Below are positions 1 to 8,724 of a stretch of DNA of 64,000 nucleotides, in pieces (the first letter of the stretch is position 1; every line of letters starts with the position of its first letter). The position numbers and the translations under genes were made by a program. A model generated the notes under the pieces. The model had not been told where the DNA came from. It ran no database searches and saw only the letters and a program-made list of their open reading frames with translations. Source of the DNA: Acidimicrobiaceae bacterium (GTDB lineage Bacteria; Actinomycetota; Acidimicrobiia; Acidimicrobiales; UBA8190). Where the stretch lies: positions 1 through 64,000 of the forward strand of contig PLXQ01000065.1 in NCBI GenBank assembly GCA_003151475.1, written 5' to 3'.

Positions 1-624
1 GTGGAAGACCTCGTGGTAGCCGAAGACGCCGGGGACGGGATTCGGCTTCTTCAAGGCGTAGACGAGCGCTCCCAGGGTGTAGGAGGCGCCCCCGGCGACA
101 AGGAGCGCGAGGCCGGCTCCGCCCAGCGCGTGCAGGAGCTGCGGCAGCACGACGAGGGCGCACCATCCCACCACCACGTAGGGGATGGCCACCGCCCACT
201 TGGGCGCGTCGAGCCACATCTGACGCACCGTGATCCCGATGGCGGCGCCGCCCCAGACGAGGGAGAGGATGAGGACCTGCGCCCACCCCCGCAGGGCCAG
301 GCCGGCCACGGCGGTGTTGGTCCCGGCGATGGCGACGAAGATGGTGGCGTGGTCGGCCCGGCGCATTCGCCGGCGCGCCGCCGGTGCCCAACGGATGCGA
401 TGGAACGCCGCGCTCACCCCGAACAGCGCGGCGATGGTCGTCATGTAGATGGCCAGAGCGGCGGCGGCACCCGCCGTCGGGGCCTGGGCGATCACGAACG
501 GCGCGCCGATCACCGTCACCACGAAGGCCACCAGATGGATCCAGCCCCGCAAGAGCGGGCGCGTGGCGGCCAGCTCCGGCGGCGCGACGGGGGTCTCGGA
601 TGCGGTGGTACTGGAGCCGGTCAT
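1..624 (-). CDS. Hemolysin III / PAQR-family membrane protein (3' end cut off by window)
   Basis: The reading frame starts at an ATG at 624 and stays open to base 1, giving 208 residues with no stop. Several hydrophobic helices follow a short polar N-terminus. The sequence has the family hallmarks: a conserved His near the end of an early helix (GVSAAFHRI), an Arg/Asp pair soon after (RRADHATIF), and the terminal FGYHEVFH segment whose histidines belong to the putative metal site of PAQR proteins. Homologues are about 200-230 residues, so only a few residues should be missing. Family members are predicted seven-helix integral membrane hydrolase-like proteins. The hemolysin name is historical and the function here is unknown. 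Confidence 0.85.
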   Translation of the reverse strand, partial: MTGSSTTASETPVAPPELAATRPLLRGWIHLVAFVVTVIGAPFVIAQAPTAGAAAALAIYMTTIAALFGVSAAFHRIRWAPAARRRMRRADHATIFVAIAGTNTAVAGLALRGWAQVLILSLVWGGAAIGITVRQMWLDAPKWAVAIPYVVVGWCALVVLPQLLHALGGAGLALLVAGGASYTLGALVYALKKPNPVPGVFGYHEVFH

Positions 625-719
625 GGGGAGACTGAATTGGACTCCACCACGGGCGCGCCCGTCCAATGCGGGGCGCGGGGATCGCCGGGAGAGCGATGTC
701 TGTGAACGAGACGGGACAG

Positions 720-2669
720 TCAGCTGACGGCGGCGTCAGGCGTCGCCCTCGTCGGCGGCCCGGCGTCCTCGGCGTCCTGGTGCTCGAACTGCGTCCGGTA
801 GAGCTCGGCGTAGACGCCGTCGGCGGCCAGCAGCTCGGCGTGCTGGCCGTGCTCGACGATGCGACCCTCGTCCACCACCAGGATGATGTCGGCCTCGCGC
901 ACCGTCGACAACCGGTGGGCGATGACCAGCGAGGTGCGGCCGGCCAGAGCCGTCTTGAGCGCCAGTTGCACGGCCAGCTCGGACTCGGAGTCGAGATGGG
1001 CCGTGGCCTCGTCGAGGACCACGATGTCGGGTGCCTTCAGAAGCAGGCGGGCGATGGCGATCCGCTGCTTCTCGCCTCCCGACAGCCGGTAGCCGCGGTC
1101 GCCCACCAGCGTGTCGAGGCCGTCGGGCAGCGACTCGATGAGGGGGAGGATCTGTGCGGCCTGGAGGACCTCCATGAGCTCGTTCTCGGTTGCATCGGGC
1201 TTGGCATAGGTGAGGTTCGACCTGATCGTCTCGTGGAAGAGGTGGGCGTCCTGGGTGACGACGCCCACGATGTCGTGGACGGACCGCAAGGTGGCGTCGC
1301 GCACGTCGACCCCGTTCACCCGGACCGCCCCCGAGCTCACGTCGTAGAGGCGGGGCACCAGATGGCTGATGGTGGTCTTGCCCGCCCCCGACGGTCCCAC
1401 CAGGGCGACGAGCTGGCCCGGCCGGGCCGTGAACGAGACGTCGAACAGGATCTGGTTGGAGGGGCTCTGGTCGAGCACGGCCACCGACTCGAGTGAGGCG
1501 AGGGACACCTCCTCGGCCGTTGGGTACTTGAAGTCGACGTGGTCGAACTCGATGGTGGCCGGCCCCCGGGCGATGGAAACGGCGTCGGGCTTCTCGGCGA
1601 TCATGGGGACGAGGTCGAGGACCTCGAAGACGCGGTCGAACGAGACGAGCGCGGTCATGATGTCGACCTGCACGTTGGACAGCGCCGTCAAGGGTCCGTA
1701 CAGGCGGTTCAGGTAGGCCACGAGTGCGGTCAGCGTTCCGATGGTGAGCGTCCCGTGCACGGTCAGTACGCCACCCCAGCCGTAGGCGATCGCCGTGGCC
1801 AGCGACGCGGTGAGAAGCAGCGCAGCCATGAAGACACGGCTGTACATGGCCGAGGTGACACCGATGTCGCGTACCCGTCCGGCGCGCTCCTCGAAGACAC
1901 CCACCTCGTCGTCGGACCGGCCGAACAACTTGACGAGCAGCGCCCCCGACACGTTGAAGCGCTCCGTCATGGTGTTGGTCATCTGCGCGTTCAGGGTGTA
2001 GCTCTCACGCGTGATGGAGGCCAGGCGTCGGCCCACCCAGCGGGCGGGGACCAGGAACACGGGCGTGAGGACCAGGGCGGCCAGGGTGATGGGCCACGAA
2101 AGGTAGAACATCAGGCTCAAGGTGATGGCCACCCCGATCACGTTGCTCACCACCGACGAGAAGGTGTCGGTAAAGGCCTGTTGCGCCCCCAGGACGTCGT
2201 TGTTCAGCCGGGAGACGAGCGCTCCGGTCTGGGTGCGGGTGAAGAAGGCGAGCGGCATCTGTTGGATGTGGGCGAACACTTTGGCCCGCATGTCGAAGAT
2301 GAGGCCTTCTCCGATACGGGCCGACACCCAGCGTTGCCACAGCGACAGCCCGGCATCGGCCAGAGCCAGGAGAGCCACGAGCAGAGCCAGTTCGATGATG
2401 AGGTGGATGTTGTGGTGCTTGACGATCCCGTTGTCGATGATGTCGCGGTAGATGAGCGGGTTGGCGGCGCCGATGACGGCATCGACGACGATGAGGGCGA
2501 GGAAGACCCCGAGCATCCGCCGGTAGGGCGCGGCGAACCGGGCGATGCGCTTCACGATGCCCGGTGGCAGCTTCTGGTGGACGACCGATTCGTCGCGACG
2601 GAACGATCGCATCAGACCGAAGCCGGCTCCGCCGTGGCCCCTGCCCATTCCTCCCATGCCCATACCCAT
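720..2669 (-). CDS. ABC transporter, fused permease-ATPase (multidrug/lipid exporter type)
   Basis: This is a 649-residue half-transporter with an N-terminal transmembrane domain (about residues 30-330, six predicted helices) and a C-terminal ATPase domain. Visible are Walker [10 protein letters not shown], the Q-loop, signature LSGGEKQR, Walker B IVVLDEAT and the H-loop IAHRLSTV. The layout matches homodimeric MsbA/LmrA-like exporters. I chose the ATG at 2669, in a Met/Gly-rich stretch, because GAGGG lies about 8 bases upstream. A longer frame to 2810 would lie inside the preceding gene and has low-complexity sequence. The MarR gene ends 2 bases upstream (TGA-GC-ATG), so the two are co-transcribed and probably translationally coupled. 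Export of a toxic or lipophilic compound sensed by the MarR protein is the natural inference; the substrate is unknown. Confidence 0.93.
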   Translation of the reverse strand: MGMGMGGMGRGHGGAGFGLMRSFRRDESVVHQKLPPGIVKRIARFAAPYRRMLGVFLALIVVDAVIGAANPLIYRDIIDNGIVKHHNIHLIIELALLVALLALADAGLSLWQRWVSARIGEGLIFDMRAKVFAHIQQMPLAFFTRTQTGALVSRLNNDVLGAQQAFTDTFSSVVSNVIGVAITLSLMFYLSWPITLAALVLTPVFLVPARWVGRRLASITRESYTLNAQMTNTMTERFNVSGALLVKLFGRSDDEVGVFEERAGRVRDIGVTSAMYSRVFMAALLLTASLATAIAYGWGGVLTVHGTLTIGTLTALVAYLNRLYGPLTALSNVQVDIMTALVSFDRVFEVLDLVPMIAEKPDAVSIARGPATIEFDHVDFKYPTAEEVSLASLESVAVLDQSPSNQILFDVSFTARPGQLVALVGPSGAGKTTISHLVPRLYDVSSGAVRVNGVDVRDATLRSVHDIVGVVTQDAHLFHETIRSNLTYAKPDATENELMEVLQAAQILPLIESLPDGLDTLVGDRGYRLSGGEKQRIAIARLLLKAPDIVVLDEATAHLDSESELAVQLALKTALAGRTSLVIAHRLSTVREADIILVVDEGRIVEHGQHAELLAADGVYAELYRTQFEHQDAEDAGPPTRATPDAAVS

Positions 2670-2671
2670 GC

Positions 2672-3250
2672 TCAACCCTCGTCTTCGTGTGATCGGGAGT
2701 GTGCCGTTCCCGTGTGTCGCGGTCCCCGGTGCGGAGTTCCGCTGTGCGTTTCCGTGTGCGGTGCGCCGTGGCGGGGGGCTCCGCTGCAGCTGCAGTGGCC
2801 GCTGCGGCACAACGTGGCCAGGAGCCGTGCCAACTCAGCGCGCTCGGCGGCTGTGAGTCCGCCGAAGATCTCCTCGGCTGTGACCCGGCGGGCCCGCTCG
2901 AGGCGTTCGAGCAGGGCGTGACCCCGGGCGGTCAGGCTCACGAGGACCGAGCGCCGGTCGTCAGGATCGGTGGACCGGACGATGAAGCCGGCCGTCTCCA
3001 CCCCGTCGACCATGGTGGTGACGGACCGGGGGACGACCTCGAGCCGTGCCGCGATGTCGGCCATCTTGAGTGGCTGGCCGGCGGCCGCGACGATCCGTAA
3101 CACCCGGGCCTGGGCGTTCGTGAGGCCCAGGGGGGCCAGCTGCGCCGTCGAGCCCAACCGCAGGCGTCGGGCGCTGTGGGTCAGCCGTTCGGCCAGCTCC
3201 AAGGTGGTGTCGGGCGTGTATCCGTTCTTTTGAGTGTGCTCCATCGCCAT
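2672..3250 (-). CDS. MarR-family transcriptional regulator with His/Cys-rich C-terminal tail
   Basis: This 192-residue protein has a winged helix-turn-helix (about residues 40-115; recognition region near [20 protein letters not shown]) and the MarR wing segment DPDDRRSV. It heads the operon with the ABC exporter at 720-2669, a common arrangement in which the regulator represses the exporter until it binds a ligand. An imperfect palindrome upstream (3293-3313) overlaps a TATACT -10-like box and is the obvious operator candidate. Oddly, after the usual dimerisation helices (around residue 148) the protein carries a tail of about 45 residues with some eight His and three Cys, not typical of MarR. 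It could bind metal or be a neutral low-complexity extension. An alternative start is Met-3. Confidence 0.9.
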   Translation of the reverse strand: MAMEHTQKNGYTPDTTLELAERLTHSARRLRLGSTAQLAPLGLTNAQARVLRIVAAAGQPLKMADIAARLEVVPRSVTTMVDGVETAGFIVRSTDPDDRRSVLVSLTARGHALLERLERARRVTAEEIFGGLTAAERAELARLLATLCRSGHCSCSGAPRHGAPHTETHSGTPHRGPRHTGTAHSRSHEDEG

Positions 3251-3292
3251 GGTGCCGGTCCCCCACTTCGCGTCGGGTCCCTGCCCGATCAG

Positions 3293-3313
3293 ATAGTGAG
3301 TATAACTCCCTAT
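3293..3313 (-). promoter_or_regulatory. Probable operator of the MarR/ABC operon
   Basis: The bases form an imperfect inverted repeat: ATAGTGAGT, a 3-base spacer (ATA), then ACTCCCTAT, with 9-base arms and one mismatch. It lies 43 bases upstream of the marR start. On the minus strand it contains TATACT, usable as a -10 box. MarR proteins bind palindromes of this size over their own promoters. Seen: the repeat. Inferred: its use. Confidence 0.55.
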
Positions 3314-3380
3314 GAGATAGGCTCAGCACTTTTCCCGCGGCAGCGAACCCCCAAGGGGCACGCCGGATCCGGGGCTGGAG

Positions 3381-3404
3381 CCCGGGGAGCGGATGCTCCC
3401 GGGG
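3381..3404 (-). terminator. GC-rich hairpin after the phosphoesterase-lipoprotein operon
   Basis: A strong hairpin (arms CCCGGGGAGC and GCTCCCGGGG, loop GGAT, one internal mismatch) begins just past the stop of the lipoprotein gene on the minus strand. There is no T-run, so termination is plausible but not certain. Confidence 0.4.
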
Positions 3405-3409
3405 CGGGT

Positions 3410-4039
3410 TCAGCCGGCGGCGGTGGTGGAGGACGAGGTCGTCGGCGGGGCCGTGACCGGTTCCACAGGACTGACGTAGACCGTCTGGCCCGGGGCCGTG
3501 CAGGCGGGGCCCGAATAGCCGTTCGTCGATCCCGCCGGTACCGAGCTCGACCAGCCGGGGAATTGGACGGCCAGGGAGAACGAACCCGAGATGCAGGTCA
3601 GTGACGACCACGTGATGCTCGAGCCGGCCTGGTTCCCCGTTCCCGTGGATCCTGCGGGGGAGAGCACGGCGGTGACCGCCTTGGCCGGACTGCTCGGCGC
3701 CTCGAAGGTGGGGATGACCTGACCGTCGGCCCCCACCAGCTGCACGGTGGGGATGCCGTGCAGGGAGCAGGCCGTGTTCGACGTGTTTCTGAACAGAACG
3801 GCACCGGCCGGTGATGTCGACGAGCCCCCGATGGTGGTGAAGTCGACGGAGGCCGACACCGACGACGGCGTGCAGGCGGCGGCCAGGGCCCGGGTGGTCG
3901 TGGTGGTCGATGTTCCCTGGGCCGGTTTGGCCGACGGGCTCGAGCACGATGTGAGCAGGACCACCGACACCGCTGCCAGCCCCGACGCCAGCAGGAACCC
4001 CCGTCTCGGGAGCGCCCCTTTCGATCCCGACCGGGTCAT
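3410..4039 (-). CDS. Secreted lipoprotein with DUF4232-like domain
   Basis: This 209-residue protein has a lipoprotein signal: basic start, hydrophobic helix (residues 13-30) and lipobox LTSC at about 29-32. A Ser/Thr/Pro-rich linker follows, then a beta-rich domain (about residues 55-190) with the pattern of DUF4232 proteins: FRNTSNTACSLHGIPTVQL, several paired Cys and a terminal VSPVEPVT. It should be anchored to the outer face of the membrane. Its ATG overlaps the stop of the upstream phosphoesterase gene (ATGA at 4036-4039), so the two are translationally coupled and may cooperate at the cell surface. No enzymatic motif is visible. Confidence 0.82.
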   Translation of the reverse strand: MTRSGSKGALPRRGFLLASGLAAVSVVLLTSCSSPSAKPAQGTSTTTTTRALAAACTPSSVSASVDFTTIGGSSTSPAGAVLFRNTSNTACSLHGIPTVQLVGADGQVIPTFEAPSSPAKAVTAVLSPAGSTGTGNQAGSSITWSSLTCISGSFSLAVQFPGWSSSVPAGSTNGYSGPACTAPGQTVYVSPVEPVTAPPTTSSSTTAAG

Positions 4040-5457
4040 GCCGGCCTCACCGCCGACGCGGGCGGGATCGGCCCGGGACCCGTGGCCAGGCAGGTGTACG
4101 AGCCCGCCGGGTTGGCCGGATCGGGAAGCTTGGGCGGCGTGAGAAAGGCGGGGGCGGCCTTCAGGTCGATCATCTCGAACACGTCACGGGCGTTGGCGTC
4201 GCGCCGGGTGAGGGCGGGCAGGTTCCATTTCGTCTCCACCGTCTTCAACACCGAGGTGTGGTCGTAGACGGCGTGGGAGACGAAGTCGCGCCTGGCATAG
4301 GGCGAGATCACGCCGGCCGGCACCCGGAAGCCGTAGAGGTCGAAACCGCCGGGCATGAACCCCGGTGGGAGGTCGGGCGGTATGTCGTCGGGGGCGATGG
4401 CCGCCGGGGGCGGCACGTGGTCGTACCACCCTCCCCATTCGTCGTAGGTCCAGATCATGAGGGTCTTCGACCACTTCGGCCCGTGCAAGACGGCCTGGAC
4501 CACGTCGGACAGGTATTGGTCGCCGAACTGGATGTCCTGGGGGTTCTCCTGGGATTGGTTCCCGTAGTTGGGCTCGAGAAGGGAGAACTGGGGCAGCTTC
4601 CCCGAAGCGGCGTCCTTGTAGAACTCCTCCATCTTCACGAGCTTGTCGGAGATGCCCGCTTTCGTGAGCAGAGGGAGATAGGTCCCGATCGACGGCAGGT
4701 CGGAGTAGTAGTCCTTCCAGGTGATCCCGTAGCGGTTGAGGCTGTCGAAGATGGTGCCGTTCGGAGGCAGCGCCGTGGGAAAGGTGTCGTTGATGAGACC
4801 GAGCGACGTTCCCGAGATGAGGTAGCGCCGGTTCGGGTCGGTCTGGGCCATGGCCGAGCAGAACCAGCGGTCGGCGATGGGGAAGGTGCTGGCCAGTCCC
4901 CAGGTGAAAGGGATGTCGTCGCCGGTGAAGTAGCCCATCGACTCCCCGGTCGATGAGGTCACGAAGCCCTGGTTGGTCCCGTTGTCGTAGGACCCGTGGC
5001 CGGTGTTCCAGCTGTTGCTCACGCCGCTCGTCATGCACTCGCTCGGCATGTGGAAGGCGTGGACGAGGTTGCCCTTGCCGTCGGGGCACGCGGCGGTGGG
5101 CTTCCCGTCGGGGCCCTTGGCGAAGGTGTCGCCCCGCCCGAGCATGCCGAGAATGTTGTCGAAGGAGTGGTTCTCCATCATGACCACGATGATGTTCTCG
5201 ATCTCGGGCAGAGACGCGGTCCCGGGCGGCAGCGCCGGATTGGGCAGCGACCCCGGCTGGCGCACGGCGGCCGCCGCCAGCACGGTGCCGGGAAGGACGC
5301 CGCGGGCACGGCGGGCGGTGGACGAGAGGCCCCACCCACCGAGGACGAGCCCGCCGGCACCGGCCGCCGCCGCGCCCAGAAGGGCACGACGGCTCACGAC
5401 CGCAGGCTCGCCAGGCGGCACCGATGACAGCCTGGGAATGTTCCTACGGTCGGTCAA
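4036..5457 (-). CDS. Tat-exported phosphoesterase (phospholipase C / acid phosphatase family)
   Basis: This 473-residue protein belongs to the PF04185 phosphoesterase family. Visible are the metal-binding start NIIVVMMENHSFDNILG (about residue 90), a central region rich in Tyr, Asp and Trp, and the catalytic-core segment WTYDEWGGWYDHVPPP. Family members hydrolyse phosphodiesters or phosphomonoesters outside the cytoplasm. A twin-arginine signal (SRRALLGAAAAGAGG) sits about 25 residues in. I chose a TTG start at 5457 because GGGGGAG lies six bases upstream; the longer frame to 5655 has no such site and an unlikely N-terminus. It is coupled to the lipoprotein gene downstream and divergent from the peroxidase gene. 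Confidence 0.88.
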   Translation of the reverse strand: MTDRRNIPRLSSVPPGEPAVVSRRALLGAAAAGAGGLVLGGWGLSSTARRARGVLPGTVLAAAAVRQPGSLPNPALPPGTASLPEIENIIVVMMENHSFDNILGMLGRGDTFAKGPDGKPTAACPDGKGNLVHAFHMPSECMTSGVSNSWNTGHGSYDNGTNQGFVTSSTGESMGYFTGDDIPFTWGLASTFPIADRWFCSAMAQTDPNRRYLISGTSLGLINDTFPTALPPNGTIFDSLNRYGITWKDYYSDLPSIGTYLPLLTKAGISDKLVKMEEFYKDAASGKLPQFSLLEPNYGNQSQENPQDIQFGDQYLSDVVQAVLHGPKWSKTLMIWTYDEWGGWYDHVPPPAAIAPDDIPPDLPPGFMPGGFDLYGFRVPAGVISPYARRDFVSHAVYDHTSVLKTVETKWNLPALTRRDANARDVFEMIDLKAAPAFLTPPKLPDPANPAGSYTCLATGPGPIPPASAVRPA

Positions 5458-5622
5458 TTGCAGCTCCCCCGCATCGGGCGCCCTCCCGGTTTCGCCCTCC
5501 GCCGGAGGATCGAGATGACGATGGCAGTGACCGTAGTCCAGCGCTTCGGAGATGTTCCGGGCGTCCACAGGCCGGATCTCCGCTCGGACCCAGTGCTCTC
5601 TCAGCGGTGCGCGCCGGACACA

Positions 5623-5766
5623 ATGCGCGTTCGGTATACCGTGGATGGACGCCAATTCTTGGTCCTGCGGGGAGCGATGAGAGACCTCTTGTTGTACCGC
5701 CGCCCCGACGCTCGAGCCTTCGCGGCGGCCATCATCGCTCCGTTGATCGAGAGTGCACAGACGTGA
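5623..5766 (+). CDS. Possible small protein upstream of the peroxidase gene
   Basis: A 47-codon frame runs from ATG 5623 to a TGA that overlaps the GTG start of the peroxidase gene (GTGA at 5763-5766), the same coupling seen elsewhere in this window. The peptide is basic and then hydrophobic (MRVRYTVDGRQFLVLRG...). I see no convincing ribosome-binding site and do not recognise a family. It may be a leader peptide or a chance frame. Confidence 0.25.
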   Translation: MRVRYTVDGRQFLVLRGAMRDLLLYRRPDARAFAAAIIAPLIESAQT

Positions 5767-7004
5767 ATATCGACCGCCGCCGATTTCTCCAGCGTTCGGG
5801 GCTGGGCGCCGTGGGGACCTTCGCGGCGCTCGCCCGTGGTGGTGTGGCCGACGCCGTCGAGCCTGTCGCCACGAAGGCGGCGACGGAGCGCGACGCCACC
5901 CTCGCCGTGGCCTTCGAAGGCGTCCATCAGGCCGGGATCGTGACCCCGGCTCCCCGGGCCGCCACGTTCGCTGCGCTCGATGTCACGGCCGGGGACAGTT
6001 CCACGTTGGCCGAGCTGCTCAAGACCATCACGTCCCGGGCGCGATTCCTCACGGCCGGCGGAACCCCGCGGCGGCGCGGTGCGCAGATCCCCCCGTCGGA
6101 CAGCGGGACGCTCGGACCTCACGTACCGGCCGACGCGCTGACGGTCACTCTCGGCGTGTCGTCCACTCTCTTCGACGACCGGTTCGGGCTGGCCGCCCGC
6201 CGGCCCATCCGCCTGACGGCGATGCGGGCCTTCCCGAACGATGCGCTGCTCCCGCAGTGGTTGGGCGGCGACCTGATGCTCCAGATCTGCGCCGGAACGA
6301 GCGACACCGTGCTCCACGCCCTGCGCGACATCTCCATGCACACCCGGGGGGCGACGCAGGTGCGCTGGCGGATCGACGGGTTCCTGTCGCCGCCGCGCCC
6401 GTCGGGAGTCCCCCGCAACCACCTGGGCTTCATGGACGGCATCGCCAATCCGGCGGTGGACAAGGCCAAGGTGGCTGACCAGCTCTTGTGGGTGGTGAAG
6501 GGCCACGGCGAGCCGGACTGGGCGGTGGGCGGCAGCTACCACGTCGTCAGGCTCATCCGGATGGACATCGAGTCCTGGGACGAGGTGTCTCTGTACAAGC
6601 AGCAGGCGATGATCGGCCGCTACCGGGCCAACGGGGCCCCTCTGGGGATGGACAGGTATACCGACGTCCCCGACTACAAGAAGGATCCGCACGGCCACGA
6701 GGTCCCCCTCGGCGCCCACATCCGGTTGGCCAATCCCCGTACGCAGAGCACGGAGCCGAGCCGCATCTACCGGCGCGGCTACAACTACGACCTGGGGACC
6801 GACGTGGACGGCAACCTCAACATGGGCCTCATTTTCAACTGCTTCCAACAGGACCTGATCCGCCAATTCGATGCGACCCAGACGCGGCTGGTCCACGAGG
6901 GCCTGGCCCAGTTCATCAGCCCCTTCGGTGGCGGGTTCTTCTTCGCTCTCCCCGGCGTCAGAAACGCACAGGACTGGTTGGGCCGGGGGCTCGTGCAAGG
7001 GTGA
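5763..7004 (+). CDS. Tat-exported DyP-type heme peroxidase (EfeB-like)
   Basis: This 413-residue protein starts at GTG 5763 with a twin-arginine signal (DRRRFLQRSGLGAVG). The peroxidase core shows the GxxDG motif as GFMDG (about residue 225), carrying the distal Asp, and the proximal heme His within GAHIRLANPR (about residue 325), plus a C-terminal GGGFFFALPGV. This is the class that includes EfeB, which can oxidise porphyrinogens or dyes outside the cytoplasm. No efeU or efeO partner lies nearby, so an iron-uptake role cannot be inferred from context. The kinase gene downstream overlaps it by four bases. Confidence 0.92.
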   Translation: MNIDRRRFLQRSGLGAVGTFAALARGGVADAVEPVATKAATERDATLAVAFEGVHQAGIVTPAPRAATFAALDVTAGDSSTLAELLKTITSRARFLTAGGTPRRRGAQIPPSDSGTLGPHVPADALTVTLGVSSTLFDDRFGLAARRPIRLTAMRAFPNDALLPQWLGGDLMLQICAGTSDTVLHALRDISMHTRGATQVRWRIDGFLSPPRPSGVPRNHLGFMDGIANPAVDKAKVADQLLWVVKGHGEPDWAVGGSYHVVRLIRMDIESWDEVSLYKQQAMIGRYRANGAPLGMDRYTDVPDYKKDPHGHEVPLGAHIRLANPRTQSTEPSRIYRRGYNYDLGTDVDGNLNMGLIFNCFQQDLIRQFDATQTRLVHEGLAQFISPFGGGFFFALPGVRNAQDWLGRGLVQG

Positions 7005-7561
7005 CCCCGCCGCGCAGCGCACCGGTGCTGCTCCTTACGGGGCCACCGGGTTCGGGGAAGTCGACCGTCTCCCCTCTCGTCGCCCGACGCTTCGATCGGG
7101 CCGCCTGCGTGGAGGCCGACTGGTTCTTCACCACCATCGCCCATGGCTTTGTACCACCATGGCTCCCCGCCGCCGACGCCCAGAACCACACCCTGCTGCG
7201 GGCCTGTGCCGCGGCGGCGGCCGCCCTGGCCACGGGCGGGTACACGGTGGTGATGGAGGGTGTGCTCGGTCCCTGGAACCTCGATCTGATCACCGACGAG
7301 CTGACGCCGTCGGGCGCCGACGTGCACTACGTGGTGCTGCGCCCCCCTCTCGATGTGGTCCTGGCACGCGCCCTCTCGCGCCACGATGCGATGCCCGGCG
7401 TGCCGGCGCTCAGAGAAGAAGGGCCTCTGCGTCAATTGTGGGAGCAGTTCCAGGATCTGGGTCGCTATGAAGGCCACGTCATCGACACAGGCGATCTCGA
7501 CGCCGACGACACCGCCGCCCTGGTGGTGTCAACCTTCGTGGCCGGCACCCACCGGCTCTGA
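7001..7561 (+). CDS. P-loop kinase/ATPase of the AAA_33 type
   Basis: This 186-residue soluble protein begins with a Walker A loop GPPGSGKST (residues 13-21). It has an acidic segment VEADWFF where nucleotide kinases hold the phosphate acceptor, and an Arg-containing lid region. The size and layout fit small-molecule kinases such as chloramphenicol phosphotransferase-like and gluconate/shikimate-kinase-like proteins. The substrate is not evident. The GTG start overlaps the peroxidase stop (GTGA), implying a joint transcript. Confidence 0.8.
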   Translation: MTPPRSAPVLLLTGPPGSGKSTVSPLVARRFDRAACVEADWFFTTIAHGFVPPWLPAADAQNHTLLRACAAAAAALATGGYTVVMEGVLGPWNLDLITDELTPSGADVHYVVLRPPLDVVLARALSRHDAMPGVPALREEGPLRQLWEQFQDLGRYEGHVIDTGDLDADDTAALVVSTFVAGTHRL

Positions 7562-7625
7562 AAGTGCGCCGGCGCCGTATGCGCCGTATGTGCCGCGTGC
7601 GCTCGACCGTCGCCACCCTGGGCGT

Positions 7626-8696
7626 TCAGCCGGCGATGAGCTCGGCCAGGAGCGTCACGGTGGGATTTCCGGCGGTGAGCCAGCTGTCGTCGATGCCGAG
7701 CCGGGCGAGAAGACGCGCGGCGCGGACCATGATGGCGCCGCTGCGCAAGGCGGCGAACACCTCGAACCATCGGAGATCGGCCACGGAGCGCCCGAGGCGC
7801 GCTTGGTAGCCATCGATGGTGGCGGTGCGATCGGGGAAGCCGGCCAGATCGCCGCCACAGCGGTCCACCGTCATCTGATGCAGAACCAGATGCCAGGCCA
7901 GATCGAGCTCGGCCGGCCCGATGGAGGCCATCTCGAAGTCGAGGACGGCGGCGATGGTCATGTCCGCACCGACCAGGATGTTGCCCAGTTGGACGTCGCC
8001 CCACAGCAGCGACGCCGGCGGTTCGGGATCGGGGAGGTTTTCGCCGCACCATCGCACGGCGTCGGTGAACACCGCAGGCGCGTCACCTTCGGCCGCCCAC
8101 TCGAGGTACCGCGTCCAGCGGTCCAGTTCTCCCTCCAACGTGGTGCCGGTGCCCACCCGCTCGGCGCCAGGGAGAAAGGCGAACGTCGCCGTGGTGAGAT
8201 CGACGCGGTGGATGGCGGCCAAGAGGTCGAGAAAGGCCGAGTGCAGCCGTGCCTGCTCGGCGGCGCTCGATTCGGCCAGCCAGCCGGTACGCAGGAAGGG
8301 CTTGTCGTTGCGCACCACGCGACCGTCAACCCGGGCCATGACGAGGAAGGGGGCGCCCACCCAGTTCTCGTCGAGCTCCACGGCCAGGGGAGCGACGGCG
8401 GGAAGGCCGGCGGCGGCCAGGATGCTCTGGACGCGTCCCTGGCTGGCCAGGTCGTAGACGGGGAACAGCCCCTCCCCACTCGGCGGCAGCCGGGCCACGA
8501 GGGACTGGTGATCCGGCGTCGATGACGTGCCCGTCGACCAGGAGACTTCGACGAAGAGCGTCTCGCTCGACAGTCCGGTTGGGGGCTGACCGATAGGGGC
8601 GACCCGTAGGTCGACGGCGTCGGGCCTCCGGGCCCGCAGCCAGCGCGTGAACCCGTCGCGCACCGCCTCGAGGTCGCGTGGTTCGGAGATCCCCAT
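7626..8696 (-). CDS. Phosphotransferase of the aminoglycoside-phosphotransferase (APH) fold
   Basis: This 356-residue protein shows kinase-fold catalytic segments: the catalytic-loop analogue LLWGDVQLGNILV (about residue 215; the usual His before GD is Trp here) followed by the metal-binding VLDFEMASIGPAELDLAW. Such proteins in actinobacteria often sit beside acyl-CoA dehydrogenase or ligase genes. The start ATG at 8696 leaves only 28 bases to the divergent acyl-CoA synthetase gene; upstream ATGs would overlap it. The substrate is unknown, and antibiotic resistance should not be assumed. Confidence 0.82.
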   Translation of the reverse strand: MGISEPRDLEAVRDGFTRWLRARRPDAVDLRVAPIGQPPTGLSSETLFVEVSWSTGTSSTPDHQSLVARLPPSGEGLFPVYDLASQGRVQSILAAAGLPAVAPLAVELDENWVGAPFLVMARVDGRVVRNDKPFLRTGWLAESSAAEQARLHSAFLDLLAAIHRVDLTTATFAFLPGAERVGTGTTLEGELDRWTRYLEWAAEGDAPAVFTDAVRWCGENLPDPEPPASLLWGDVQLGNILVGADMTIAAVLDFEMASIGPAELDLAWHLVLHQMTVDRCGGDLAGFPDRTATIDGYQARLGRSVADLRWFEVFAALRSGAIMVRAARLLARLGIDDSWLTAGNPTVTLLAELIAG

Positions 8697-8724
8697 GGAG
8701 AGAACCGACACTATCGTCGGCGCC

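Noticed and set aside
1-705. Long open frame on the plus strand
   Set aside because: It is antisense to the PAQR gene, lacks a ribosome-binding site and gives low-complexity Gly/Arg/Asp/His-rich sequence typical of shadow frames in GC-rich DNA.
8647-8724. Upstream start for the acyl-CoA synthetase
   Set aside because: It would overlap the divergent phosphotransferase start and add Arg/Ser-rich residues unlike the family N-terminus.
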